The position numbers and the translations under genes were made by a program. From Typhlomys cinereus (Eukaryota; Chordata; Mammalia; Rodentia; Platacanthomyidae), in contig JALPQD010000401.1 in assembly GCA_023101885.1 (NCBI GenBank), positions 186,001 to 250,000 of the forward strand: a DNA stretch of 64,000 nt, read 5' to 3'. Shown in pieces: positions 1-10,810 of this stretch. Within the stretch, counting starts at the first letter, position 1. Each line of letters opens with the position of its first letter. The notes under the pieces are model-generated. The model did no database searches and was not told where the DNA came from. It saw only the letters and a program-made list of their open reading frames with translations.

Positions 1-1232
1 GCTGCTATTGGGGAGAGAATCGTAGCTGTCGTTTCTGTAGCCTACTTTTCCCCCTAATGGGTATAAATCATTAGGAATAAATTGTGTTCTGTCATTGTAG
101 CCAGTAATTGGTGACATTTTCCTGTCACTCTGGGATTATAAATAACATTGATATATGTACTGTCAACAGATTCATTATGTTACAAAAAACATAAACCAGT
201 AGTCTGTTTCTTTTAACTGTATTTGCATATTTTCCATATTAAATATGACATTGATATCTTTTCAGATTTTTTAAAATCTTTGACAGAATAGTTTTAGTGT
301 TTAATAACATCTAATTGTTATGCTGTGTCTTAAATACATTTTAATTGTTTGTATTTCTTTCACAGTCACTTCCTTCTAAAAGTATTTTGTTTACAATAAG
401 ACATTTGATAATTGGTCTAGGAACAGATAATTATTTTTTAGAGTAAAATCTATAAAAATAAACATTTGTGTTCAGTTTCAGCATAACTCAGGGTAAAACA
501 TACTTGCACAGTCCTTAAATTTGTGTTCGAGTAGGAGATAGCACCAACCTATCCCATGTTGAAAGGGACATTAAAACTACTTTCTTCATCGATTTAAACG
601 AATATGTCTTTTTTCTAATTGGCCTCTTATCTATGTCTAGAAAGGTGGGTAAACATCTTTCACAGCTACCCTAGAGGTCTTCCCAGCCCACTGTCAGTCT
701 TCAAAATTTGACAGGAAAACCCCTGTTGGCCTACAGAGAGGGTCTGGCAAACAAACCACTCCATCTTTTTCGATGGGTTTGTCAGCCTTTCTCTGGAAGT
801 CTCTGAACCAAGACTGAAGGGCACAACATCTTGCCTGTTCTCTGGGAACATTTGCGGAGCTCTGGAATCCCATCCCTAAGGACAAGGCACCTTCTCAATG
901 TCACTCCTTGGTTGTCTTTTGGGCATCTATACAGCGTTTTCAAACTTCGTTTCTGATTCTTCATTCAGAAAAAATATTTTTGCTCAGGCTCTTCTTCCTT
1001 ATTTATTCATTCATCAATCAAGGGACGGACTCTGACTTTTTGAGGACCTCAAGGCTGGAGAGCAAATACGGGTGTCTAGAGTAGGGATTAGAAATAGCAC
1101 TCTAGGAACTACAGTCAGGCACACATTCAAACGTCTTTGTCATGTGCTTTGTTTGACCTTTAATAGCTCTTTATTGATTTCTCATTATTTCAAATATCAT
1201 TCGATGTCCTTTTTAACAAGATTAGTCCTTCA
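1..1232. other. AT-rich unique sequence, no gene seen
   Basis: I see no coding region, RNA gene or recognisable repeat. The longest open frames are 60 to 75 codons, overlap each other on both strands and show no family resemblance. The first 650 bases are strongly AT-rich with many homopolymer runs. Confidence 0.6.
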
Positions 1233-1441
1233 GGGCGGGTGGTGTAGCTCTGCAGTATGGTACTTGCTCACAAAGATGCCGACCCGAGTTCAGTTCTGAG
1301 AAGCCCACCCAATGGAAGGAGAGAAACTGACTTCTGAAAGTTGTCCTCTGACCTCCACCCAGGCTTCACTGGTGTGATCGTGTGCTTGCTCTTTCCCTAC
1401 TTCTCTGCCAATGCTTCTCAAGAAACAAATAAAATATCTTA
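1233..1441 (+). mobile_element. B2/B3-superfamily SINE
   Basis: A tRNA-derived head (ggtggtgtagctctgcagta resembles a Pol III A box) is followed by a degenerate B box (gagttcagttctg). The body contains aaggagagaaactgactt and gttgtcctctgacctccacc, typical of old rodent B2/B3 elements. The 3' end is A-rich with AAATAAAATATC, the polyadenylation-signal tail of this superfamily. Many changes from the consensus I remember imply an old copy. Boundaries are good to about 10 bases. Confidence 0.75.
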
Positions 1442-2635
1442 CGAATGTTCAGGCCTGCAGCTGTCCTGTTACTAATGGAGTCATGGAGTCACCGTGATAT
1501 CTTATTTGGTTCTGTACTGCAGCCTGAATTTATGTTAAATTTGATTTTGAATTCTGCTCTTTCTTGGATGGCCACCTGACACTGGGTCAATATTCTTTCT
1601 GTTTTTAATGTGTCTAAAATCATATTGCCATCCAAAACTGGGAACTAAATGTCTTCTCTCTTCCACGATAGGAATTTTAAAAAAAAAAATTTCTCAAGCA
1701 CAAACTGCTCTGGAATTCTTCAAACATAAAATCATCTGATGATGTGCATTGTGTATTTTTCATCATGTCAATCAGAATGATTGGCCAAAGGGAGCTCAAT
1801 TTTCTGTTTTGTCTTCCTATTTTGCATTTCCAAGTCATTTCCCAAATTTCAGGCTTATTATTTTGCTTCCTCCTATTAGTTCCCTCCATCGTTCCACAGG
1901 CAAATCATTGCAGCAAGTTCAAGCTATCTCTTCAGAACTTTTCTTAGTCCTGGATAGACAGAAAAGTCTAGGTTACTTTGCTCAAATGTCTGCCCTTCTT
2001 TTGTCTTTTTTTCCCCATCTAGAAAACTTTATTTTCTTCTTCTTTAGTTCCATGATCCTTCCTCAGAAATACCCATTCAAAAGCCAAGGTTGAAGAGATG
2101 TTGAATCAACTCTACAGGAAGATTTGAATATTCTCCTACTACTTAAGTACCAAACAATTTACCACCCTCTTCCTTCCTTCCTTCCTTAGAAAAAGATTAA
2201 AGTCAATTCTCTCTTGTGACTGGACACCCCATAATAAGCCCTGTGCTTTCTTTCCTTTTTGTCTTTCATCCTTCCATGTCCATAACCTGCAGTCATCCCA
2301 TGGCTACTCTTAGTGACCAAAATCCTCCCATACTTTCACGGTTCAAATAAAACACCTCTTCCATTTAAGTGTCCTTGCAACCCCAGGGATAATGGAACTG
2401 GCTTCTACTCATAAATTCTCATTAATAAATTTATTAATCAATACATGCATGAATAAGAATTAATAAGTTTTCATTCTTTCTCCCCATAGTTTTCAAAACA
2501 TGGAATATATTATTCTGAGGATATGTATGGACCTGAAAAACAGAATCAAGTTCGTAAACTTCACCTAGGTAGTGGATATGACTATGGTCACATTCAAGTA
2601 GATGCCCAATTAAATGTTTTTACTCACTGTGGCAC
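1442..2635. other. Unique sequence with small simple repeats
   Basis: No gene seen. It holds a short CTTC run (2168-2187) and a perfect 18-bp palindrome, ATTAATAAATTTATTAAT, at 2421-2438. Overlapping frames at 1744-2093 have T-rich, hydrophobic translations of low complexity with no family resemblance, so I do not call them genes. Confidence 0.55.
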
Positions 2636-2720
2636 AAGATTGTAGCTCAGCAGTAGAGTGTGTGCTCAGTACACCCAAAGCCCTGGCTTTAATACCAAAA
2701 TTCCAGAATATAAGTGAATA
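2636..2720 (+). mobile_element. ID-type SINE fragment
   Basis: The tRNA-Ala/BC1-like head gtagctcagcagtagagtgt is followed by a decayed B box (ccctggctttaatacc) and an A-rich 3' end. This is the ID layout of about 75 bases plus tail. Divergence suggests an old copy. Confidence 0.65.
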
Positions 2721-5178
2721 AAATTAAATTTGTTTAGCTATTGAAAAAATGAGTGGCCACTTAGCCTACAAGGCTCAGTATTAGAAAATGGTAAAAGAAA
2801 TCAGAAAAAAAAAAAAGAAAAATTACCCTGTTCAGCAGACTCTTTTCATCTTCTTAGTGAAGAAATAGATATTTATGCACACTATGTTCTTTAGAGAAAG
2901 CCTCATGTCATGGATATGTTTTTAACTCACATTTGTACCAGGGAAATTGAATACATCAGCACCCATGACGTACTGTTTTAATTAGAATTCAGACCATTTA
3001 CAGGTCCCCATTATGACTGCTCCTTATTTGCATTCACTGGGTTTTCTCTGCTAAGTGATTTACACACTTGCATAACTTGAAATTTTAAACACTAAATTTA
3101 TCGCGTGTTGTCATTATATATTAAAATTGTTTTCATAATCTTCAGTGCTTTTGCATGCCACATGGTCATAACCACATAATTTATGCAAAGAATTTATCAG
3201 CAGGGTTTACACTGCCATCTGAACCTCTTTAGAATCAATATTGTAGGATACTACAAGGAGAAAAAATATTTCTGTAAGTACTCCCTTGGGTTCCCATTAA
3301 TTTGTTTATTATCAAGGTCTTTATTAGGAATACGGTTGCTAATGTAAGCCTGTAATAAACAGAGTATAATTGAATTTTCAATATTTTGTCACCTGGGAGC
3401 AATTTCCTTCAAGACCTCTGCTCCATCTTCTGTCTGTCAGCAGTTACTTGGTATTGTCACGTGAATGTCGCCAAACATCACAAAGGTGATGTTTGAATTA
3501 GGTTGAATTAGATGCAAAGATATCCCTGTAAAGATCTTGTTATTGTCTCTTTACATTTATTCATCTTAATTTTAAATATTATTTGCAATGCAGCAAATGG
3601 AACAAGTCATTACATCTTGAAAATACAAATTTAGAACTTGGCTGAGCGGTATTCAGGAAGAAAAATCAGGAGTCAGCCTGGGAGTTAAGCAGCTTAGAGT
3701 CCCCAGTCAGGCCCAACCACAGAGGTGACTGTGGGAACTGAATGGATGAAATTTAAGGATCACTTTTTTGTGGTCTCTGATGCCTGTGATTAGTTAGGAC
3801 ATCATATTTTGCTACATGACATTTTGAAATTTCAGTATCAAAATTAAAGGAAGACAATGACAGATGAAAATGCTAGAGACTGATGGGACCACTAAAAATT
3901 CAAATACCCTTTGCTCTTGGTGGAGTCATAAAGGCAAAAGTCAGCTATTCACAAATGCAACATGCAGCTGTTACCTGGTTTATGTCTGTTGTCCCATGGT
4001 CACCCACACAACCTCTTTTCACTCTTAAAAATATGTTGGTTCCCTCATTTGGGTGAGGGGGACGTGTTCCCCCTGTGCCTCCTCGATAGCTTGCTAGTGA
4101 TCCAAACAGACAGATACATGTTGTTGTCCCCACTTTGCCCTCCTTCTAGAAAGTCTCCTAATCGCTTCCTTCAGCAGTTGAATTTGAATATACAACACGG
4201 TTTTCTTTAATCCCCATATTTTAACTGTCTGTTTATGACATCCTATGTGGAAAGCCGTTCCTCTAAGAAAATGCCCCGAAGAGCATTCTTCCTAGCATGA
4301 AAGCAAAAGAGCCTGGTGATGCTGGGGTGCTTGGGCACCTAAGGTTGTACTGGTACAGGGAACCCCCAAAAGCTCAGTTTTGTCGTGCCCTCCCAGACGA
4401 GCATATCTCTGTATGTGAGTCAAAATGAGTCATTTTGGCAGAAATGGAAAATCGTGATTTGAGATGTTATGCTTAATTCTGTTCCAGGATGTACTGATGA
4501 ATAACCACAGTGCCCCAAACCCTGTGCCAGGCTCTGTAAAAGACACAGAAAAAAGGCAGAAGGGAGTGGGGCTACCATTTACTGAGCCCCTACTCTGCAT
4601 AGCCTTTGTGGCCAGCTTCACAAAAGTAGTGAGCTTAGGTTATTCTCATTTCTGAGAGATTCATCGCTCCTGAGCCTGCGTGTGCCATTGTGCATACAGC
4701 TGAGACTCTCGCCGGGAGCCAGACTCAAACTCTAGTCTCCTAGTGGATCTGTGGTTTGCGTGGGTCTTTTCAGTAGTCTTCTGTTGGTGCCTTAACTCCC
4801 ACATTCATATGCTAGTTGGAAGTGAGACTTGGGTGGATTAGATTTCTACGGGATCATGAGCATGCGGCCCCCATGACGGAATCAGCGGCTGTGCAAGGTG
4901 AGGAGAGACTGACACACTTGTTCTAGTCTTGCTGTGTGACACCCTCAGTCCTGTCCTGATGCAGCCAGGAAGCCCTGACCTGATAAGATCCCATGGTGAT
5001 GCCTTGATCTTTGATGTCCCAGCTTCCCTCCAGAGCTGTGCAAGTCACATGAGCTTCCTCTTCATAAGAAGCTAGTTAACCTAGTGTCATGTATTTTTGG
5101 ATAGCAACAGATGAAAAGCTAAGGAGCTCACAGGTCCAGTGGAAATACAGGTCATACACAAGCAAACCACAGACAACA
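2721..5178. other. Mostly unique sequence; faint L2/MIR trace near 4520-4605
   Basis: No gene seen. Near 4520-4605 the phrases gtgccaggctctgtaaaaga and atttactgagcccctactct resemble the common L2/MIR 3' text, but they are too short to assign. A perfect short hairpin lies at 3472-3495. Frames of 60 to 82 codons around 3945-4655 overlap on both strands and look random. Confidence 0.5.
3472..3495. other. Perfect 10-bp hairpin with 4-base loop
   Basis: The arms caaacatcac and gtgatgtttg are exact reverse complements around the loop aaag. It is too short to be a microRNA precursor and may be chance or a paired transcription-factor site. Confidence 0.6.
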
Positions 5179-5199
5179 CCACACACACACACACACACA
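5179..5199. repeat. (AC)n microsatellite
   Basis: About 10 uninterrupted AC units, followed by a degenerate gcacgcacac extension. Confidence 0.95.
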
Positions 5200-5261
5200 T
5201 GCACGCACACAAAACGAAAGGAACTGACTTCATTGAGAAAGAGCATCTAATATCTAGGATG

Positions 5262-5400
5262 AGCTCAGGGGTCGGGGAAGTTTTCTCTAAGAAAGCTCCT
5301 CAGTAAAAGCTGAGACTTGAAGGATCAAAATGAAATCAGGAGAAAAGAACACCGTGAAGACCTCAGGAAAGACACCTCTGAAGGGAAATTGAGTCTTAAA
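5262..5400 (+). repeat. L2 LINE 3'-region fragment
   Basis: The text gaagttttctctaagaaagc followed by aagctgagacttgaaggatc matches the familiar L2 order (gggaaggcttctctgagga, then gagctgagacctgaatgatg). It is an ancient mammalian repeat remnant with no open frame. Confidence 0.6.
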
Positions 5401-5620
5401 GGAGACTGCTATTTCTACAAAATGGGGTAGAGAGGGAAGAAAACTGGGTTTTAGATAGAACTTTAATGTTATGAGAAATTAAATGTTTGAAATGGATTCT
5501 GAAAATCCATTTCTCCCAAAATCGAAAGGGAATCTTGATTTTTTTACATGCAAAAATAATTTAATGTGGCAATTCTACTTGATATGAAAAAGTGTTCTTG
5601 TATTTTGCATATATATCTAT

Positions 5621-5979
5621 TGTAATGGTTACTCTTAACTATTGCTGTGAGATAGCACCCAAAATTATCAACTTAAGGGAGAAAGGGAGGTTTATTCAGC
5701 TTACGGTTCCAGAGGGAAGGTACAGTCTCTCAAAGCAGAAGCGGCGGCATGGCTGGCTGGCCAAAGCTGGAGGAGGCTAAATCACTGCAGACATCTTGGA
5801 AGCTGAGAGCTGCAGACTGCTTGCAGCAAAGGCTGACTTCTCCTGGAGGTAGGGTAGGACTAATCCACCTCAAGGCCCACCCCTTGTGACTGCCTTCCTC
5901 CAGTAAGGCTCCACTTCTCAAGATATCATGACCTTGCCAAACACATGAGACTGTGGGGGACACATTTAAAACCATGACA
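5621..5979 (-). repeat. 3' LTR of the MaLR element
   Basis: It is 359 bp and starts TGTCATGG and ends TTACA on the minus strand, giving TG...CA termini. An AATAAA signal (minus strand; plus 5691-5696, tttatt) is followed by cctccctttctcccttaag, as in the related LTR at 52389-52739. The target-site duplication cannot be checked because the opposite flank is lost. Confidence 0.88.
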
Positions 5980-6000
5980 TTCCACCCCTGGCCCCCACAG
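5980..6000 (-). other. Polypurine tract of the MaLR element
   Basis: On the minus strand, tgggggccaggggtggaa directly abuts the 3' LTR. Its purine richness and position are those of the plus-strand primer in LTR retrotransposons, and the text matches other MaLR elements. Confidence 0.7.
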
Positions 6001-6126
6001 GCTCATTGCCATCTCATTATGCAAACTATACTCAGTCCAACTTTAAAAGTCTTCATTGACTACAATGGTAGTCCCAACAGTCCAAAACTCCAAAGTCCAA
6101 AGCCTCCTGTAAAATCAAAATACAAG

Positions 6127-7443
6127 TTACATACTTCTAACATACAATGGCACAGAATAAACATTCCCATTCCAAAAGGAAGGAATGGGGGCATATCCAG
6201 GAAAGGTTAGTCCATAACAAGACTGAAAACCAGGAGGACAAACTCCAAATCTTGTAGCTCCAAGTCCAACAAGTGAGCCTCTCCTTGAAATCATCTCAGT
6301 TCCAAAGGGCTTTGGTTCCATCCCTCCAATGCAGCTGCCCACAGAATACATTGGTCTCTTGAGCTGACTCCTCCCAGGGTATACAGCTCTCCTTGGCAGG
6401 TGTCCCACGTTGTGTCTGGAATCTCTAACATCTTTACTTCTCAATAGCAAACCAGGCTTTAACTCCACAGCACAAACTGCCCTTCTTAGGCCTCTAAACT
6501 GCAGGCTTCTTGCCTCATGATGCCTGGATTCTGCCAATTTTTGAAATCTTGGAGGAGGACTCCATGATCTCCTCCCTCTTGCATCACTGATGTCTATAAA
6601 ACCAGAACCACATGGACGACTTTGCCAAGACTGGCCCCCTTGAATCACAGCTGATTTTGCTTCTCTATGTTGACCATATCTTTCACTCCTGGGCAGTTGC
6701 TTGGTAAGAGAAACCAACTCTTGCTTTGGAACTCCACCCTTTAGTTCCAGTCTTCTGAAAGGATTTGCATTCTTATGAGTGGGAGACTTCCCTGAGGATC
6801 TTGCCCTCAAGCTAGGGCCTCTCCTATTATTCAAATAGCTAATCTCTTAAACAGCCATTTTGTTCTCTGCTTCTTCCTGGTTCAACTCTTTAAGTTTGCC
6901 ATTGTATTTTTCATCATTGGATCTTACAGTTTTTACTTCTTCCTGCCTGATTCTTTGCTCTTTTTCATAACTCTGAAGAAATCTAAAAAGTAGCCATATC
7001 ACATTGTCAAGATTACATTGCTTTGAAATTTTCTCCGCCAAGCACTCCAGCTTAACTTCAGGCAAGCTTTCAGGACGAGGGCAAAACTTCACTAAACTCT
7101 CAGCTAACACATGGCTCCATGTGTCACTCGTCCAGTTGCAAACACAGTCTCTGGTCCCCTCTGGACCATCACAAGCTGGGCTTCCACTGTCTGTGTCTCT
7201 CCCAGCATTGCTCTCCTCTGAGCTCTCACAAGATAGGTCCCTATGGCCCAACCGCCAAGACGCAAAGACTTTCCCAGCACAAAGTCCCAAAGTTCTCCAT
7301 ATTTCCCCCAACAAACAGTTCCAAAGGCACACTAGCCATTGGCCATACTGCTGGGTACCAACTTCTCTCAGCTTCACAAACAACTTCACATTGTGGTACC
7401 AGCTGTTCTTAATCTCACAGCAATACCCACTACCCGGTACCAA
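6127..7443 (-). pseudogene. Long open frame in MaLR internal region, broken by one stop
   Basis: One minus-strand frame stays open from 7443 to 6850, meets a TAA at 6849-6847, and stays open again to 6127. That is about 438 codons with a single internal stop. There is no ATG at either apparent start (both are TTG codons), so translation as such is doubtful. The product has no retroviral protease, polymerase or zinc-knuckle motif that I recognise; it is charged, with a Glu/Lys-rich stretch before the stop. MaLR elements are known to carry a gag-like or unassigned frame of this general size. I treat it as a decayed retroelement frame, not a host gene. Confidence 0.55.
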
Positions 7444-7448
7444 TTTCT
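7430..7448 (-). other. Primer-binding-site region of the MaLR element
   Basis: Directly after the 5' LTR on the minus strand the sequence reads GAAATTGGTACCGGGTAGT. This matches the tggtacc-type start of MaLR internal regions, which overlaps the tRNA primer site in the family. The tRNA species was not verified. Confidence 0.55.
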
Positions 7449-7647
7449 GTAACAGTTACTCTTAACTATTGCTGTGAGAGAGCACCCAAAATCGATCAAC
7501 TTAAGGGAGAAAGGGAGGTTTATTCAGCTTACAGTTCCAGAGGGAAGGTACAGTCTCTCAAAGCAGAGGCGGCATGGCTGGCTGGCCAAAGCTGGAGGAG
7601 GCTAAGTCACCGCAGACATCTTGGAAGCTGAGAGCTGCAGACTGCTT
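7449..7647 (-). repeat. 5' LTR of the MaLR element, truncated
   Basis: It matches the first 203 bases of the other LTR (plus 5621-5823), with about seven substitutions, a 1-base indel and a 3-base indel (loss of one agc). Similarity stops sharply after gcagactgctt, where an ID SINE with a T run begins. The missing 156 bp include the U3 start, so this copy probably lacks its own promoter start. Confidence 0.85.
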
Positions 7648-7772
7648 TGATTTTTTTTTCTTTTTTTTTTCTGTTCTCTTCTTTTGTTTTGGATTTTGTA
7701 CTAGGATGGAGGCCAGACCCTTGCATGTACTGAGTGCATACCTTACCCTTCTGAGCTACACCCAGAAGGCCT
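7648..7772 (-). mobile_element. ID-type SINE, abutting the truncated MaLR LTR
   Basis: On the plus strand a T-rich run (the reverse of the A-tail) is followed by ggaggccagacccttgcatg and cttctgagctacaccc, the reverse complement of an ID head (gggtgtagctcagaag). The LTR sequence does not resume on the far side, so insertion came with a deletion or the LTR was already broken here. Confidence 0.75.
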
Positions 7773-7804
7773 GTAAAGACCTTTGAACGAAGAAAGATAC
7801 AGTT

Positions 7805-7863
7805 TGAAGAGCTGGAATTGAACTCAAGCCAGTCAGACTTCAGAGCTAGACCCTGTGCTGTAG
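7805..7863 (+). repeat. MIR fragment
   Basis: gagctggaattgaactcaag followed by gacttcagagctagaccctg matches the MIR text gagctgggattcgaacccag ... gactccagagcc. It is an ancient tRNA-derived SINE remnant. Confidence 0.6.
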
Positions 7864-8644
7864 AATAGTTTTCCCCAGACTATAAATAACCAAGTGCATA
7901 ACAGCAGGTGTGCCCATTTCTGGGCTTGATAAGAATATGTGATAGGCTGTAAACAGTAAGATGTAGCTATAGTCAGAATTTGGACTAAAAAAAAAAACTG
8001 AAGGGAGGAAGCACACATATCCAGAGGGTAGAAGAGCAGATCAAAAAATAGGACGAACCAAAGTGAGTCAAAAAGAAGCAGGCTCAGGGAAAGTGTCATT
8101 GATTCAAGTCCCTTGGGTGTAGCCTCACTTTGGGAGTTGCTGGTCATTTACAAAGGTAAGGAGAAGAAGGAATGAGCAGAGCTTTTGCATGCTAGGCTGA
8201 GATATAAGTCTATGATTCATGAATTAGTAGAGGATCGCAGAAGGTATACAAGGAGAATGACATTAAAAATGTTAAATTTTTTTTCAAAATTGCACAATCT
8301 GAGGGTCTGTGGCATAAAGGTTAAGGAGAGCCCAAGCGATGGAAAGCCCTGAGAGAAGTTTGCGTAGCTGGAGGTTCCAGGCGTGGAGGCCAGATTTAGA
8401 CCAAACTGTCTGTTCCTCAGTCCATTCCCACCACCGACCAGCTCTGCACCCAAAATGCTTTCCAATTTCTCATCCATGAATGGGTTAAGGACAGTCCCTG
8501 TTTCAGAAGCTTGTCAAGCAGTGAAAGCTAAATGCTATCTACATCTATCAGAGGGTTGCGGGAACAACTGATACTCAAGGCAGTTGGGAGGAAATATCGT
8601 ACAGTTGTTTCTCTGAGAGCTGCTTGATTCAGCTAGACAGAGGT
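7864..8644. other. Unique sequence, no gene seen
   Basis: Open frames of 60 to 104 codons on both strands overlap and have no recognisable domain. There is a short A run near 7986. Confidence 0.5.
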
Positions 8645-8744
8645 ACAGCAGGTGGACTCATTACCTGCTGCCTAACGGCTTGAAAGCTGAGGTTGGAGGA
8701 TTACTTGAGACCAGTAGAAACATAGCCGAACCTGTCAATGGTGG

Positions 8745-8776
<32 letters not shown>
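8645..8776 (+). repeat. B1/B4-like fragment followed by (GAT)n
   Basis: gcttgaaagctgaggttgga and ggattacttgagaccagtag resemble the middle of a 7SL-derived B1/B4 repeat. It runs almost directly into about 10 GAT/ATG units (8745-8776), which produce artificial poly-Met and poly-Ser frames. Confidence 0.55.
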
Positions 8777-8784
<8 letters not shown>

Positions 8785-9103
8785 AGTGGAGACAAAAGAA
8801 AAAAAACAGTTGGGAACAATTCTATCAAAACAGAATCTCCCTGAAGACCGGCGCCAGGTCCATTTTGGGTCCTGCTTATTCTCCAGTGTTCAGTGCAGTC
8901 AGTGCCTAGCACCAAGGGAGCTTGTAGTGAATATCTATAGGTTAAATTGAAATAATGAGTGACACTCAATGAGCTTTTGAGCACTGTTTCACACAAATGA
9001 TCTATCCCCGGTGCACCTAACCTCTGGTACGACCCTGATCCATTTCAATAATACCATGCTAAGCCCCTTGAACTTTGTATTAAAAAAAAAAAAAACAGAA
9101 ACA
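8777..9103. other. Unique sequence
   Basis: Nothing recognisable apart from an A run at about 9081-9094. Confidence 0.5.
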
Positions 9104-9320
9104 AGAATGTGGATATAGCTCAGCTGGTACAGGCCTAGGATTCATCCTCCGCACTGCATACTCTGGCAGCGGGGGCCCATGCTTGTAACCCTAGCACATG
9201 GGTGGTAAAGGCTGGACGATCAGGAGTTCAGGGTTACCCTTAGTTATATATTGAGTTTAAGAGATGCCTGGGTTCTATGAACCCCTATCTCAGAAAACAA
9301 AACAAACACGCAAACAAACA
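9104..9320 (+). mobile_element. B4-type SINE (ID head joined to B1-like body)
   Basis: An ID-like head (gtggatatagctcagctggt) is followed by a B1-like body (cccatgcttgtaaccctagc, then gatcaggagttcagggttac), ending near ctatctcagaaaac and an A/C-rich tail. This ID-plus-B1 order defines the rodent B4 family. Confidence 0.7.
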
Positions 9321-10169
9321 AAAAGAGGCCAAGACATTTGAAGTTTCACTTAAAATACATTCTTTACTATGAGAGTGTATGTAGCTAGTGAACATTCGTG
9401 CCAGCCAGGAACTGCTGAGAACCAGGAATTTATTTAATAAGGCCACATTTTGCTGCCTCGTTTCAGAAGAGGGTGATTAGTTTCCCAGTGACGCAACCAA
9501 GGTTAACCCAGTCTTTGGCTGACATCCCAGCAGTCGTCAGTGGTCATGGAAGTCCACACCACATGGCCGCTTTGCCTTCCTGACCCCAGCCTGAACCGTC
9601 TCCTGCTTGGCCCAGAAGCTCTAGGAAGCGGATGAGTTCTGCTCCATGAACGGATCTCTGTTCCTGTTACATTCATGCTGCCCAAGGGCTGCTGAGAACC
9701 AGGAAGCTCCTGGCCTGAGACTTGGCATCAGGGCCCTGTCCCAGAGGGAGGTGTGGCTCTGACCAGGGACAGGACCCCCGACAGCTGTGAGAAGTCAGAC
9801 CCCGACACAACTGAGGAGTGGGAGCAGGTGCTTTTGACAGCTCAGAAAAGGATTGGTCTGGGAATGCCCCGGCAAGAGGGAAATCACAGAAATTAGAGAT
9901 GGAAAAAAAGACCTATTAGTCAATTCCCTTGCCAAAGATAAATTGATCCCTAGACCTCCTGGTCCACTCCAGTTATAGCTCAGTCAAATTGCAAGAAAGA
10001 AAGACCCTGTCACATGGACGATGTGTAGGAACCCAGAAGAAAAAATGATCAGTATTGACACAAGACAAAGGAAGGATTTTGGAGCAGAGGAACACTGTGT
10101 TTTTCCTCTTGAATCAAAGAGTTGAATAGCAGCAAGAAACTCCACCAAAGATTCTGTGACTTCTGTGGA
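9321..10169. other. Unique sequence, no gene seen
   Basis: Higher GC than its surroundings, with a few CpGs around 9540-9800. A short near-repeat, cagccaggaactgctgagaa (9401) and gggctgctgagaaccaggaa (9685), is notable but too short to classify. Confidence 0.5.
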
Positions 10170-10265
10170 ATTTTGTGTGTGTTTTTCACTGTTCTGAATG
10201 CTGAACGCGAAGGCCTCCTACATGCAAAGCAAGCGCTATACTTCTGAGCTGTGGTCCTGACTCAT
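10170..10265 (-). mobile_element. ID-type SINE fragment
   Basis: On the plus strand cctcctacatgcaaagcaag and cttctgagctgtggtcctga are the reverse of an ID head (agctcagaag ... gcttgc). Moderately diverged. Confidence 0.6.
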
Positions 10266-10810
10266 ACTCTTTCTCTAATGAAGTGCTGGGTATTATTACC
10301 TACGAAGACATGATCTTGTAATTTTTAATTCCTTTTTGGCCGCAAAGTAAGGATTTTGCGTGAACTGTTCTTTGACACTGCAAGATAGTTTATTTCCACT
10401 GTAATGGCAACACTGAATCCTCCTAGGAGAATCCCTGATAGAATTTATTGAACAGAGAATTATATGGTAGTTCGTTAAATTCGTGTTTGATTGAGTGTAT
10501 GTAACCATTAAGAGAGCCGAAGAGCTTTGTTGCTAGAGATCAGATAAATATTGAGACACGAGGAAGAGAAGGAGATTTGAATTAGTTCCTCTTTGCCAAG
10601 ATCATTTCTTCATTTATAAGGAAAAAAGAGCCAATTCTTGAAGCAACCATGTATTAGTAATTTTTCTGGATGCTAATCGCACCAAACTAGATATCTGGGT
10701 TCGTTAAACTAACTTTGATTATCTGATATTTTTTCACTGCTTCATGTTCTGTGGGTATTTTCTAATTATATATGGGCATTTTGGCTACATATTTCACATA
10801 TTAAAATAGC
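10266..10810. other. Unique AT-rich sequence
   Basis: No gene or clear repeat seen. Confidence 0.5.

Larger units (their letters stand above)
5621..7647 (-). mobile_element. Near-complete ERVL-MaLR retrotransposon (LTR, internal, truncated LTR)
   Basis: Read on the minus strand, a 5' LTR (7647-7449, upstream part missing) is followed by a 1469-bp internal region (7448-5980) and a full 3' LTR (5979-5621). The internal region opens with ttggtaccgggtagtggg, the start characteristic of MaLR internal sequences such as THE1 and MT/ORR1, and ends with a purine-rich tract before the 3' LTR. The size fits non-autonomous MaLR elements, which lack pol and depend on ERVL enzymes in trans. The two LTRs differ by about seven substitutions and two small indels over about 200 bp, so insertion was fairly recent. 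The subfamily is not assigned. Confidence 0.88.

Noticed and set aside
2421..2438. 18-bp AT-only palindrome
   Set aside because: It uses only A and T in very AT-rich DNA, so chance occurrence is plausible; noted but not raised as a finding.
7004..7465. 153-codon plus-strand frame
   Set aside because: It is antisense to the MaLR internal region and a shadow of the open frame on the other strand.
5621..7647. Idea of a simple tandem duplication from the repeated 200-bp segment
   Set aside because: The segment has TG...CA ends, an AATAAA, and flanks a MaLR-type internal start and polypurine tract, so an LTR pair explains it better.
8661..8996. Frames with poly-Met or poly-Ser
   Set aside because: They result from the GAT repeat next to a SINE fragment.
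9104..9190. tRNA-like sequence with A and B boxes
   Set aside because: It continues into a B1-like body and belongs to a SINE; no cloverleaf with matching acceptor stem is evident. The same applies to the other ID and B2 heads.
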